64,000 nt of DNA, from NCBI RefSeq assembly GCF_028994805.1, contig NZ_JAJQQP010000001.1, positions 248,001 through 312,000 on the forward strand, written 5' to 3'. Source of the stretch: Promicromonospora iranensis. GTDB lineage: Bacteria; Actinomycetota; Actinomycetes; Actinomycetales; Cellulomonadaceae. The notes beneath the pieces are model-generated. The model was given only the letters and a program-made list of their open reading frames with translations, was not told the DNA's origin and did no database searches. Positions 49,432-56,625 of the stretch are shown here, piece after piece. The position numbers and the translations under genes are program-made. The stretch's first letter is position 1. Every line of letters starts with the position of its first letter.

Positions 49432-50283
49432 ATGGCCGTCGCCAGTCCCGCAGTCATCGCCCACCGCGGATACTCCGCGGTAGCGCCGCAGAACACGCTC
49501 GCCGCGGTCGAGGCCGCGTGCCGCGCGGGCGCGGACGCCGTCGAGGTCGATCTCCAGCCCACCGCCGACGGCGTGGGCGCCGTGATCCACGACGAGACCG
49601 TCGACGCCACCACCGACGGCACCGGCAAGGTCTCGGCCCTGACCTCGGACGAGGTGCTCGGGCTGGACGCCGGCTCACGCTTCTCTCCCGCGTTCACCGG
49701 CCAGCGTGTGCCGAGCCTCGCCGACGTGCTGGGCGTGCTGGCCCGCCACCCGGGCACGGACCTGCTGCTCGAGCTCAAGGGCTCGTGGAGCACGGCGCAG
49801 GTCGAACGGGTCACCGCCACGATCGCCGCCGCGGGGTTTGACGACCGGGTGCTCGTGCAGAGCTTCTGGCCGGGCACGGTCGCCACCGTGCGCGACGTCG
49901 CGCCCCACCTGCCGGGCGGCCTGCTCGTCTCGTTCGACCCACCCGGGCTGCTGCGGCTCTGCGAGCGGCTCCGGGTCGTCGCCTGCAACCCCTCGGTCGC
50001 GGCGGTGGCGAACAGTCCACGGCTGGTGTCCCGGCTGCACGCCGCCGGCCTGCGGGTCATGTCCTGGACGGCGAACGACCCGGCCGCGTGGACCACTCTC
50101 GTCGACACCGACGAGGGCGCCGGCGTCGACGCCGTCATCACCGACCGTCCGGAGCGGCTCGCGGGCTGGCTCGCCGGGCGGACCGACCGCCCGGCGGTCG
50201 GGTCCGCCCCGGGCCGTGGCGGGATCCGGCTGCGGCGGCCCCGGCGCGCACCGGCTCCTCGCGTGGTCGCCACCCGGGTGTGA
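49432..50283 (+). CDS. Glycerophosphodiester phosphodiesterase
   Basis: Hydrolyses glycerophosphodiesters to glycerol-3-phosphate and an alcohol. The 283-residue TIM-barrel enzyme has the family opening IAHRGYSAVAPQNTLAAVEAA (catalytic His, R and E in HRG..PENT form; here APQNT), ADAVEVDLQPTADG (metal-binding E and D), VIHDETVD (second His), and LLLELKGS. The C-terminal DAVITDRPERL closes the barrel. A basic 40-residue tail is unique. Strong GGAGG site before ATG 49432. No signal peptide, so cytoplasmic. The N-to-Q change in the PENT box is notable but common. Confidence 0.93.
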   Translation: MAVASPAVIAHRGYSAVAPQNTLAAVEAACRAGADAVEVDLQPTADGVGAVIHDETVDATTDGTGKVSALTSDEVLGLDAGSRFSPAFTGQRVPSLADVLGVLARHPGTDLLLELKGSWSTAQVERVTATIAAAGFDDRVLVQSFWPGTVATVRDVAPHLPGGLLVSFDPPGLLRLCERLRVVACNPSVAAVANSPRLVSRLHAAGLRVMSWTANDPAAWTTLVDTDEGAGVDAVITDRPERLAGWLAGRTDRPAVGSAPGRGGIRLRRPRRAPAPRVVATRV

Positions 50284-50298
50284 CCCGCGCCGCGTGGG

Positions 50299-50928
50299 CT
50301 ACGCCCGGTGCAACCAGCCGTGCAGGCGGCGGGTCACCCAGGGGAGCACCCAGTACGCCATGATCGGCGTCAGGACCAGGGTGGAGATCAGCACCTTGAG
50401 CACGAGCGCCACGTCGTCCCACCCGGGCACCAGGTAGGCGAACAGAGCGGTGAAGAGCAGGTTCACCGGGAAGAACCCGAGCCAGATGCTCGTCGCCTGC
50501 TTCCACCGGGGCGGCACGACGGCGGCGGCGACGTCGTCCGGCTCGTCCATCCGCGTCGGGTCGTCGAACCAGCCCTCGATGCCCGTCCGCTGCTGGTAGC
50601 GCAGCTCCTCGACGAGGCCGGTGCCCTGCGCCAGCCAGTCACGGCGCTCGGCGGACTGCTCCCAGGCCGCGAGCCGGTCGGCGTCGGCGAAGCGGTAGAG
50701 CATGTGCCAGTCGCGGGATCCCTCGGCGGCGCGGATCCAGCCCGAGCCGAGAAAGCCGGGCCAGCGGTTGGCGAGGTTGACGCCCGCCTGCACCCAGCGG
50801 GTGACCTCGGGAACGTGGTCGGGGTTGACGATGCGGTGGATGGACACGGTGACGGGTTGTCCGGCAGGGGTGGGCACGGACCCGTTCGCGGCCTGTTCGT
50901 GATGGGCCATGCCCGAAGTCTCACGCAT
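50299..50928 (-). CDS. ABM (antibiotic biosynthesis monooxygenase)-domain membrane protein
   Basis: A 209-residue protein. Residues 25-115 form an ABM-like domain (TVSIHRIVNPDHVPEVTRWV, PGFLGSGWIRAAEGSRDWHMLYRF), and the last 70 residues contain two membrane helices (SIWLGFFPVNLLFTALFAYLV and LVLKVLISTLVLTPIMAYWV). This domain order is a known family of membrane ABM proteins with unknown role. ATG at 50928 is used; ATG at 50910 is an in-frame alternative. It is convergent with the GDPD gene. Confidence 0.85.
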   Translation of the reverse strand: MRETSGMAHHEQAANGSVPTPAGQPVTVSIHRIVNPDHVPEVTRWVQAGVNLANRWPGFLGSGWIRAAEGSRDWHMLYRFADADRLAAWEQSAERRDWLAQGTGLVEELRYQQRTGIEGWFDDPTRMDEPDDVAAAVVPPRWKQATSIWLGFFPVNLLFTALFAYLVPGWDDVALVLKVLISTLVLTPIMAYWVLPWVTRRLHGWLHRA

Positions 50929-51321
50929 GGTCCTGCGCCCATCAATGTGAGCGCGCACACCCCGGGTTGTCGCCTCTTCACGCCGGCACCACCATCTGCG
51001 CTCAGTTTTTGTGAGGCACGCCTCCATGGAGGGGGTTACATAACTCTTGGACGGTCGTTCAGCATTGAATGTCGCCGCATGGAACCAACCCCCTGGGCCT
51101 TCTGGCCCGGTTCCACGCGGCGACCGCCATGACCGCCGCGACTGCTGTCGCGCCCCGTGGCCCGACAGCAGTCGGCGCACTCGTCACCGTCCGTCAGAGG
51201 GATCAGTCCCTCACGGTGCCGCCGTGCCCCCGCCGCAGAAACGGAAGCTCAGCGTGCCCCAGACGCCGAACCCCGTCGCGCCCCGTACGGCGCGCTTTGT
51301 CCTTGTCCTCGAGCGTCAGGT
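50929..51321. other. 393-bp divergent region upstream of the VanY-type gene
   Basis: Holds a 12-bp palindrome CCTCCATGGAGG (51021-51032) next to a TACATA box (about 51037), a plausible promoter for the + gene. Further right there is a coding-like base pattern that switches frame: 51069 to about 51215 in one frame (PTAVGALVTVRQRDQSLTVP) and then to 51331 in another (PNPVAPRTARFVLVLERQV), ending 10 bases into the next gene. This may be a frame-shifted small gene or a leader peptide. No riboswitch was recognised. Confidence 0.4.
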
Positions 51322-52719
51322 GTGTCCTTGACCTCCGGCGACCACGCTCTCGTCCCCCGCCGCACGCGGCGGCCGGGCACACGGGGGGCGCATGCCGCCG
51401 TCATCGAACGCTCACCTCATCCTCTGGTCCGCCGCTCGTCCCTCGCGATAGCCGCCGCACTCACCTCCGTGGCGCTGACCGCCACAGCGGCGGTCAGCCT
51501 GACCGGGAACGACGGCGCCTCCGCGAGCACCCCCGCAGCGACCGAGCGGGGCACAGCGCCGAACGCCATGGCTCTCGGCGGCATGACGGACGCCGACCCC
51601 GCAGTGCGGGCCGCCGCAGCGAAGGCGAACGCCGTCCTGACCGACGCGGACTACATGACCCGTGAGGGCGACCTCGGCGGCAAGGAGCGCAAGCGGCTCG
51701 GTGCGGCCGCCCAGAAGCTGCGGTCCACGCTGGAACAGGCTCGTGACGCGTCCGGCACGACCATCGCCGGTGTGCGGCAGGCTCCTGCCGCATCCCGGGA
51801 CGGCGCGCGCGCCCCGCTCGCCGAGCGGGCGGCGGACAGCTCCGCCCGTGACGCGGTCGCGAAGGAGACCACCGAGGCCGACCCGGGGGCCGCGGCCACC
51901 GCGCCGACCAACCTGGCCGGCGCCGTCACCGGGGTCACCCCGGTCAGCGAGCAGGCGGCCACCGAGCTCCCGATCCTCGAGACCCCGCTCGCGGACGCGG
52001 TCGACATGACCGCCGACGCGCAGGGTCCCAGCTCCGAGGCAGCCACCGAGACGTCCGCCGCCGCGGCGTCGCCATCGGCCGCCTCCATCGAGAAGGCGAC
52101 GACGTCGCTCCAGCGGCTCCTCACCCGGGCCGACGGCGACGCGGTCGTGTCCGTCAAGGCGGGTCCGACGCCCGAGGAGATCAAGGCGGCGAAGAAGGCC
52201 GCCGTGAAGGCACGCGAGGCCCGTGCGGCTCGCGCCGCCGAACGTGCCGCCGTCGAGGCACGGGAGAAGGCCGCTGCCCGCGTCGCCGAGGCGAAAGAGA
52301 TGACCCGGGCCGCGAAGCGCTATGGCAACGGCGAGATCCCGTCGGACGTGCTCTGCGGTCTGAGCTGGGCGGGCGGCGAGCAGCTGCGGTGCGATGCAGC
52401 CGCAGAGCTCGAGACCCTGAACGGCGCCTTCCGGGCGGCCTTCGGCCGGAACCTCGACGTGACCGACGGGTACCGCTCCTACGCGGAGCAGCTGGCAGTC
52501 GCCGCCAGCAAGGGCGGCCTCGCGGCCGTGCCCGGCACCTCCAACCATGGTTGGGGCCAGGCAGTCGACCTGTCCGGCGGCGTCCAGTCGTTCGGCACGG
52601 CCGAGCACGCCTGGATGGTCGCCCACGCCGGGAAGTACGGCTGGAAGCTGCCCACCTGGGCCCAGGCGGGCGGCAGCAAGCCTGAGGCCTGGCACTGGGA
52701 GTACCGCACCTCGTACTGA
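51322..52719 (+). CDS. Secreted VanY-type D-alanyl-D-alanine carboxypeptidase (M15)
   Basis: A 465-residue secreted zinc peptidase acting on peptidoglycan stem peptides. After a signal peptide (SSLAIAAALTSVALTATAAV) comes a 280-residue Ala/Glu-rich helical linker, partly coiled coil (KKAAVKAREARAARAAERAA). The catalytic domain is at the C terminus: FGRNLDVTDGYRSYAEQ, the metal site SNHGWGQAVDLS near residue 407 and the WHWEY near 455, which carry the His, Asp and His ligands of M15 enzymes. The GTG at 51322 is the best start; upstream codons lack coding bias. Likely an LD- or DD-carboxypeptidase. Confidence 0.88.
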   Translation: MSLTSGDHALVPRRTRRPGTRGAHAAVIERSPHPLVRRSSLAIAAALTSVALTATAAVSLTGNDGASASTPAATERGTAPNAMALGGMTDADPAVRAAAAKANAVLTDADYMTREGDLGGKERKRLGAAAQKLRSTLEQARDASGTTIAGVRQAPAASRDGARAPLAERAADSSARDAVAKETTEADPGAAATAPTNLAGAVTGVTPVSEQAATELPILETPLADAVDMTADAQGPSSEAATETSAAAASPSAASIEKATTSLQRLLTRADGDAVVSVKAGPTPEEIKAAKKAAVKAREARAARAAERAAVEAREKAAARVAEAKEMTRAAKRYGNGEIPSDVLCGLSWAGGEQLRCDAAAELETLNGAFRAAFGRNLDVTDGYRSYAEQLAVAASKGGLAAVPGTSNHGWGQAVDLSGGVQSFGTAEHAWMVAHAGKYGWKLPTWAQAGGSKPEAWHWEYRTSY

Positions 52720-52743
52720 GGTGCATGGCCCCCGTGGGCTGGA

Positions 52744-52778
52744 GCCGGCCCTGCGAAGCACCGCTTCGCAGGGCCGGC
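52744..52778. terminator. Bidirectional terminator hairpin
   Basis: 16-bp perfect arms GCCGGCCCTGCGAAGC and complement with a 3-base loop, followed by TTC. Between the convergent VanY-type and zincin genes. Confidence 0.78.
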
Positions 52779-52782
52779 TTCA

Positions 52783-53127
52783 TCATGCCCAGCCGAGCTC
52801 GTGCAGCCGTTCGTCGTCGATCCCGAAGTGGTGGGCGATCTCGTGGACCACGGTCACGGCCACCTCCTCGACGACGTCCTCGCGCGTCTCGCAGAACGCG
52901 AGCGTCGGGTTGCGGAAGATCGTGATGCGGTCCGGCAGGGCGCCCGCGGCCCACATGTGGTCCCGCTCCGTGAGCGGCACCCCCTCGTAGAGCCCGAGCA
53001 GCTCTGGATCCTCGGCGGGGGCGTCGTCCTCGACGAGCACCACCACGTTGTCCATCTGCGCCGCGAGGTCCGGCGGAACGAGGTCCAGCCCCTCGCTGAC
53101 CGCCGTCTCGAAGTCCTCTCGCGTCAT
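52783..53127 (-). CDS. Zincin-like metallopeptidase family protein
   Basis: A 114-residue minimal zincin. The zinc motif is HEIAHHFGIDDERLHELGW: HExxH with the third ligand at the Asp/His further on, in the form found in the actinobacterial 'metallopeptidase' family (PF06262 type). The N-terminal half has DLVPPDLAAQMDNVVVLVED. The substrate is unknown. ATG 53127 is used; upstream GTG codons 6 and 9 bases away are possible. The stop lies 5 bases past the terminator hairpin. Confidence 0.88.
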   Translation of the reverse strand: MTREDFETAVSEGLDLVPPDLAAQMDNVVVLVEDDAPAEDPELLGLYEGVPLTERDHMWAAGALPDRITIFRNPTLAFCETREDVVEEVAVTVVHEIAHHFGIDDERLHELGWA

Positions 53128-53227
53128 CTCCACCACGCACCCATCATCCCTGACCGGGGTCGGTTCGGGACCACTTCGTGGACTGTGCAGCGGGGCCGCC
53201 GAGCGAATGTAGACTTGCCAGGTCCCA

Positions 53228-53300
53228 GCCCCCATCGTCTAGCGGCCTAGGACCCCGCCCTTTCACGGCGGTAGCACGGGTTCGAATCCCGTTGGGGGTA
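53228..53300 (+). tRNA. tRNA-Glu (anticodon TTC)
   Basis: A complete 73-nt cloverleaf: acceptor GCCCCCA/TGGGGGT, anticodon stem CCGCC/GGCGG with loop CTTTCAC, and T loop TTCGAAT. CCA is not encoded. First of a three-tRNA cluster. Confidence 0.97.
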
Positions 53301-53359
53301 CGAAGGGGCTCGTCAGAGCTTTGTTTCGGCAGTTGTGAGGCAGGTCATCCAGCCGGAGT

Positions 53360-53381
53360 CCGAATCTGATTTCAGATTCGG
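53360..53381. repeat. Palindrome between tRNA-Glu and tRNA-Asp
   Basis: Perfect 10-bp arms CCGAATCTGA and TCAGATTCGG with a 2-base centre. A TAGGGT box follows at 53395-53400, which could be the promoter of tRNA-Asp. The palindrome could be a processing or termination signal. Confidence 0.55.
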
Positions 53382-53445
53382 GCCCGGGATGGGTTAGGGT
53401 TCTCACGGTTCGGAACGAGCCCCCCGGATGCGGGTTAGCGTCCAA

Positions 53446-53519
53446 GGCCCTGTAGCGCAGCTGGTTAGCGCGCCGCCCTGTCACGGCGGAGGTCGCGGGT
53501 TCAAGTCCCGTCAGGGTCG
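53446..53519 (+). tRNA. tRNA-Asp (anticodon GTC)
   Basis: A complete 74-nt cloverleaf: acceptor GGCCCTG/CAGGGTC, anticodon stem CCGCC/GGCGG with loop CTGTCAC, T loop TTCAAGT, discriminator G. CCA is not encoded. Confidence 0.97.
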
Positions 53520-53570
53520 CGCGAGAGGCGCCCGGGTTGTCGATCTCGACTATCCGGGCGTTCGCGCTAG

Positions 53571-53643
53571 GGCTCTGTAGCTCAGTTGGTAGAGCGTTCG
53601 ACTGAAAATCGAAAGGTCACCGGATCGACGCCGGTCGGAGCCA
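53571..53643 (+). tRNA. tRNA-Phe (anticodon GAA), unusual T loop
   Basis: A complete 73-nt cloverleaf: acceptor GGCTCTG/CGGAGCC, anticodon stem TTCGA/TCGAA with loop CTGAAAA. The T stem is ACCGG/CCGGT with loop ATCGACG, so position 54 is A where nearly all tRNAs have T. CCA is not encoded. Last gene of the cluster. Confidence 0.95.
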
Positions 53644-53649
53644 CAGCCA

Positions 53650-53683
53650 AGAACCCCCGGAACCACACGGTTCCGGGGGTTCT
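53650..53683 (+). terminator. Terminator of the tRNA cluster
   Basis: 15-bp arms AGAACCCCCGGAACC and complement with a 4-base loop, followed by GCGTTTCTCC. Six bases past tRNA-Phe. Confidence 0.88.
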
Positions 53684-53733
53684 GCGTTTCTCCGGATGAC
53701 CCCCAAGACGACCTGGTCACCGAATGAGTGAGC

Positions 53734-53976
53734 TCAGTCGTCGTGTCGTTTCCGGATCGCAGCGCCGACACCTGCCATCACCGTCGCCAGCACCGCCACG
53801 ATCATGGCCACCGTCAGGATCGCTGCGTCGTCCGGGAGCATCGGGCAGCCAGCAGGGACGTCGTCGTCCGGGCAGGTGCGCCAGGGCTGCAGGACGTAGA
53901 TGAACGACACCACCGCTCCCCCCACAGCAAGCGTCGAACCGCCGATGAGCAACGCCAACGACGCTCGTGTCCTCAT
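53734..53976 (-). CDS. Small two-helix membrane protein, unknown
   Basis: An 80-residue protein with two membrane helices (ASLALLIGGSTLAVGGAVVSFIYVL and AILTVAMIVAVLATVMAGVGAA), joined by a loop with two cysteines (RTCPDDDVPAGCP) that could form a disulfide on the outside. TACTCT lies six bases before the ATG, a leaderless start. No family recognised. Divergent from a similar-sized membrane protein gene. Confidence 0.7.
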   Translation of the reverse strand: MRTRASLALLIGGSTLAVGGAVVSFIYVLQPWRTCPDDDVPAGCPMLPDDAAILTVAMIVAVLATVMAGVGAAIRKRHDD

Positions 53977-54040
53977 CCGGCGAGAGTAGAGCAGCGCGAG
54001 GCTCGTCGTCGCAGCGCGCGCCCGGCTAGGCTCTCGAACC

Positions 54041-54415
54041 GTGGGAGACGCGAACGCGAACGGCCATGACACCACCGACACGCTCCGCGCAGTCCTGCTC
54101 GCGCTCGAGCTCGTCGCCGCTGCCGGGATCGCCGTCTGGGCGCTCGTGAACATCTGGGCCCTCGCCTACCCACCCGAACCAGGAACGGCGTGCGCGCTGG
54201 TCTACCCCCCTCCGCCTGGTTGTTCACCGCAAGCCCGCTTCACCCCTGCGTTCCTCTCCGCGATCGTCATCTCGCTGAGCTACAGCGCAGTGACCGCCCT
54301 CGTGCTGACCGTCGGTCGACGCAATGCCTTCGTGGCCGTGTGGGCGCTCGGCGGCCTGCTCCTCGTCACCGTCCTCGCGGTCCAGCTCGTCACCTGGGGC
54401 GGCGTGCCAGGCTGA
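54041..54415 (+). CDS. Small membrane protein, unknown
   Basis: A 124-residue protein with three predicted helices (AVLLALELVAAAGIAVWALV, FLSAIVISLSYSAVTALVL, AVWALGGLLLVTVLAV). The loop after helix 1 has a Cys pair (GTACALVYPPPPGC), matching the loop of the divergent neighbour. GTG 54041 follows TAGGCT by eight bases. No family recognised. The two genes share a 64-base promoter region. Confidence 0.7.
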   Translation: MGDANANGHDTTDTLRAVLLALELVAAAGIAVWALVNIWALAYPPEPGTACALVYPPPPGCSPQARFTPAFLSAIVISLSYSAVTALVLTVGRRNAFVAVWALGGLLLVTVLAVQLVTWGGVPG

Positions 54416-54712
54416 GCTGTCGTGGCCCGCTGGAGATCATGGCCATGTCCTTTCGTCGCAGGAACCGCACAGGAATCGGTCGAGATCGCTCGCACGCTGA
54501 TGTTCACGCCCCGAAGCCGCGCTTCCCAGTAGCCGTGAACATCGTCCTCAGACGACTCCAAGGCAATTCCTTCCAGTAAATGCCCATTCGAGCGTGGTTC
54601 CCTTCATCTCTTTTCTTCGAAGCCACGCCGCGCCAGGAATTGCCCCATGCCCACTTGGCCTGTTGAGTTGTCCTCAGCGGCGCAGGCCGAAATCGGCGGC
54701 ACGGGAGGGCAG
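54416..54712. other. Gap with inverted repeats before the Holin-X gene
   Basis: No supported gene. Two inverted repeats: GATGTTCACG at 54499-54508 with its complement at 54534-54543, and GGCAATTCC at 54562-54570 with its complement at 54636-54644. It is less GC-rich than its flanks. Confidence 0.45.
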
Positions 54713-55165
54713 ATGATCGAGGACGTGAAGATCGACAGCCACACGGGGGCAGCAGGTGGCACCCCGGCAGGCACGCCGGAGCCCGAGAAGCCCACATCAC
54801 TGGGGAAGCTCGTCGAACAGATCTCCGAGCAGGCGTCTCGGCTCGTGCGGGCGGAGATCGCGCTCGCCAAGGCGGAACTTGCCGAGAAGGCGAAGAAGTC
54901 CGGCATCGGCATCGGACTGCTGGTCTTCGCTCTCCTGATCCTGGTCTACGCGGTCGGAGTACTGCTCCTGGCCGCCGTGTTCGGCCTGGGGACCGTCTGG
55001 CCGCTCTGGCTGTCAGCGCTCACCATAGGCGGCTTCATGCTGCTCGTGATCGCCGTCCTCGCTCTGGCCGGTGTGCAGCTGCTGAAGAAGGGCACCGCCA
55101 AGCCCGAGAGCGTCCAGCGGGTCAAGGACGACGTCGCGTCGATCAAGGAGGGGATGCACCGATGA
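54713..55165 (+). CDS. Actinobacterial Holin-X family membrane protein
   Basis: A 150-residue protein of the Holin-X (DUF1469) family: a 50-residue leader, an amphipathic segment SLGKLVEQISEQASRLVRAE and IALAKAELAEKAK, then two membrane helices (IGIGLLVFALLILVYAVGVLLLAAV and WLSALTIGGFMLLVIAVLALAG). Despite the name, chromosomal members are general envelope proteins, not lysis holins. ATG 54713 has a strong GGGAGGG site. It overlaps the DUF3618 gene (ATGA); the pair is a common actinobacterial unit. Confidence 0.88.
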   Translation: MIEDVKIDSHTGAAGGTPAGTPEPEKPTSLGKLVEQISEQASRLVRAEIALAKAELAEKAKKSGIGIGLLVFALLILVYAVGVLLLAAVFGLGTVWPLWLSALTIGGFMLLVIAVLALAGVQLLKKGTAKPESVQRVKDDVASIKEGMHR

Positions 55166-55485
55166 GCACACCGACACCGCCGCCGAGCAGCCAGGAGCTC
55201 GAGGCCGAGGTTGTCCGCACCCGTGCGGATCTCGCCGCAGCCATCGACGAGCTGACGACCCGCCTGAGCCCGAGCTATCAGGCCTCCCGTATCGCGCGCG
55301 AGGCCAAGCAGGCCGCGAGCGACGCCGGCGCGATGGCCACCGGTGCGTTCGGCAACAAGAATGGCCCGGCGCAAGATCCGCGCCGGGCCCGCAACGCCAA
55401 GGTTCTGATAGGAGCCACGCTCGGTCTAGTGGTCCTCGGCACGGCAGTTGCCGTGACCGCTGTACTCAGGCGCGCGCGGGGCTGA
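55162..55485 (+). CDS. DUF3618 domain membrane protein
   Basis: A 107-residue protein of DUF3618, the usual partner of Holin-X. It has ELEAEVVRTRADLAAAIDELTTRLSP (the DUF3618 signature), a helical linker, and one C-terminal membrane helix (VLIGATLGLVVLGTAVAVTAVL) ending in RRARG. Probable role: membrane-associated partner of the upstream protein. Overlap with the Holin-X stop suggests co-translation. Confidence 0.9.
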   Translation: MSTPTPPPSSQELEAEVVRTRADLAAAIDELTTRLSPSYQASRIAREAKQAASDAGAMATGAFGNKNGPAQDPRRARNAKVLIGATLGLVVLGTAVAVTAVLRRARG

Positions 55486-55549
55486 GCTGGGGGGCAGCAC
55501 CCGGCGCGCCTTCGTCCTACTTGCCGACCAATCCGTCAACGACGTCCGA

Positions 55550-55759
55550 CTAGTTGTCAGAGTCGCCCGAGCTGTCCGCTGCCGCACCGAGCAGCGCCCG
55601 TACCTCGGACTCCTTGTAGCGGCGGTGACCGCCAAGTGTCCGGATCGACGAGAGCTTTCCCGCTTTTGCCCAACGCGTTACTGTCTTTGGGTCAACACGG
55701 AACAAGCTCGCTACCTCGGCAGGCGTGAGCAGGACCTCGGATTCTCCGTGGATGGACAT
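55550..55759 (-). CDS. bldC: BldC family MerR-like transcriptional regulator
   Basis: A 69-residue protein almost identical in layout to Streptomyces BldC: LLTPAEVASLFRVDPKTVTRWAKAGKLSSIRTLGGHRRYKESEVRALL (read in parts). It is a single MerR-type DNA-binding domain that binds direct repeats cooperatively; in Streptomyces it delays development. The ATG at 55759 has a GGAGGAGG site. As in Streptomyces it lies near purM/purF. The upstream region is long and AT-richer, with a TAACAAT-type -10 candidate near 55835. Confidence 0.97.
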   Translation of the reverse strand: MSIHGESEVLLTPAEVASLFRVDPKTVTRWAKAGKLSSIRTLGGHRRYKESEVRALLGAAADSSGDSDN

Positions 55760-56352
55760 CCCCGCACCTCCTCCGGAACGGTGCCGGCCTGGCCGTACCA
55801 GGCGGTTGACGACACCCGCTCTTGCACCATTGTTAGCAGCAAACGGGATTTAGGCGACTTGGGGACGGGGTTTATTTCCTCACTTTCTCCGCTCCTCGCC
55901 ACGCGCGCCCGTTTCGGGCGAGTCTCGGACACGTGCGACACGCCGACGGCGGCATCCGCTCCCCGCGCCCGCCGTACACATCACCGCTCCCCCACCATGC
56001 CCGGCAGACATCCGTGCATCGCTGAGGCATCGGTAAAGCGTCGAAGGTGGATACCCCCGGCTATGCGGGTGAGATGGCCCGCAACAGGCCGGGGCCCGGG
56101 ACCCCCACCACCACAGGTCCGCTTGTGGCAAACCGAGTGTCAAGTGACAGTCAAGCGGCCGAAGGGGTCGGCGAGCAGAGGCGAAGCCCGAACGATCTGA
56201 ATGTCACATCGGCGGATGGGACGAATCACGCTCACGGACTGGAAGAAACGTCGTACCAGCATGTAACGTTGGAACCTGGACAGACGAAACGCCACGGGGC
56301 CGCACGTCCATGCACGGTGCCGCCCCGCTCCTACGTTGAGGGGGTCGGAGCC
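55760..56352. promoter_or_regulatory. Long divergent region between bldC and the DUF3073 gene
   Basis: 593 bases without a supported gene. The left third is AT-richer and holds the bldC promoter (TAACAAT on the minus strand). The right part has an inverted repeat TGTCA-AG-TGACA at 56138-56149 and a TAACGT box near 56265. Several short overlapping frames are open but show no coding bias. A regulated leader or small RNA is possible. Confidence 0.45.
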
Positions 56353-56556
56353 ATGGGCCGCGGCCGTCAGAAGGCAAAGCAGACCAAGGTTGCTCGCGCG
56401 CTGAAGTACTACAGCCCGGACACCAATTATCACGCCCTCGAGCAGGAGCTCAGCGGGGGTTCCCACACGGATGTGGCGACAGAGTCGCGGTGGGAGTCGC
56501 CGGAGGACGAGGAGTACGACAACAGGTACTCCGACTGGGCAGAGCAAGAACGGTAA
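56353..56556 (+). CDS. DUF3073 family small protein
   Basis: A 67-residue conserved actinobacterial protein: MGRGRQKAKQTKVARALKYY with a basic N terminus, then YSPDTNYHALEQEL, and an acidic end (EDEEYDNRYSDWAEQ). DUF3073 genes typically lie beside purM. The basic start and acidic end suggest a nucleic-acid or ribosome contact, but no function is known. GGTCGGAG site before the ATG. Convergent with purM over a double hairpin. Confidence 0.92.
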   Translation: MGRGRQKAKQTKVARALKYYSPDTNYHALEQELSGGSHTDVATESRWESPEDEEYDNRYSDWAEQER

Positions 56557-56570
56557 TACGCGCTGAGGGT

Positions 56571-56617
56571 GCCGGCGCGTCTGCGCCGGCCCCCAAGCCC
56601 GGTCCTCGACCGGGCTT
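56571..56617. terminator. Double hairpin terminator between DUF3073 gene and purM
   Basis: Hairpin 1: GCCGGCGC-gtct-GCGCCGGC (56571-56590). Hairpin 2: AAGCCCGGTC-ctc-GACCGGGCTT (56595-56617) followed by TCA. It works for the convergent genes on either side. Confidence 0.75.
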
Positions 56618-56625
56618 TCAGCACG

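Noticed and set aside
50929-51321. A c-di-AMP (ydaO) riboswitch before the VanY-type gene
   Set aside because: Such switches precede actinobacterial wall hydrolases, but the conserved GGGGGACCCA-type core could not be found.
54713-55165. A prophage holin
   Set aside because: The Holin-X gene pairs with DUF3618 and has no endolysin or phage gene nearby; it is a normal chromosomal family.
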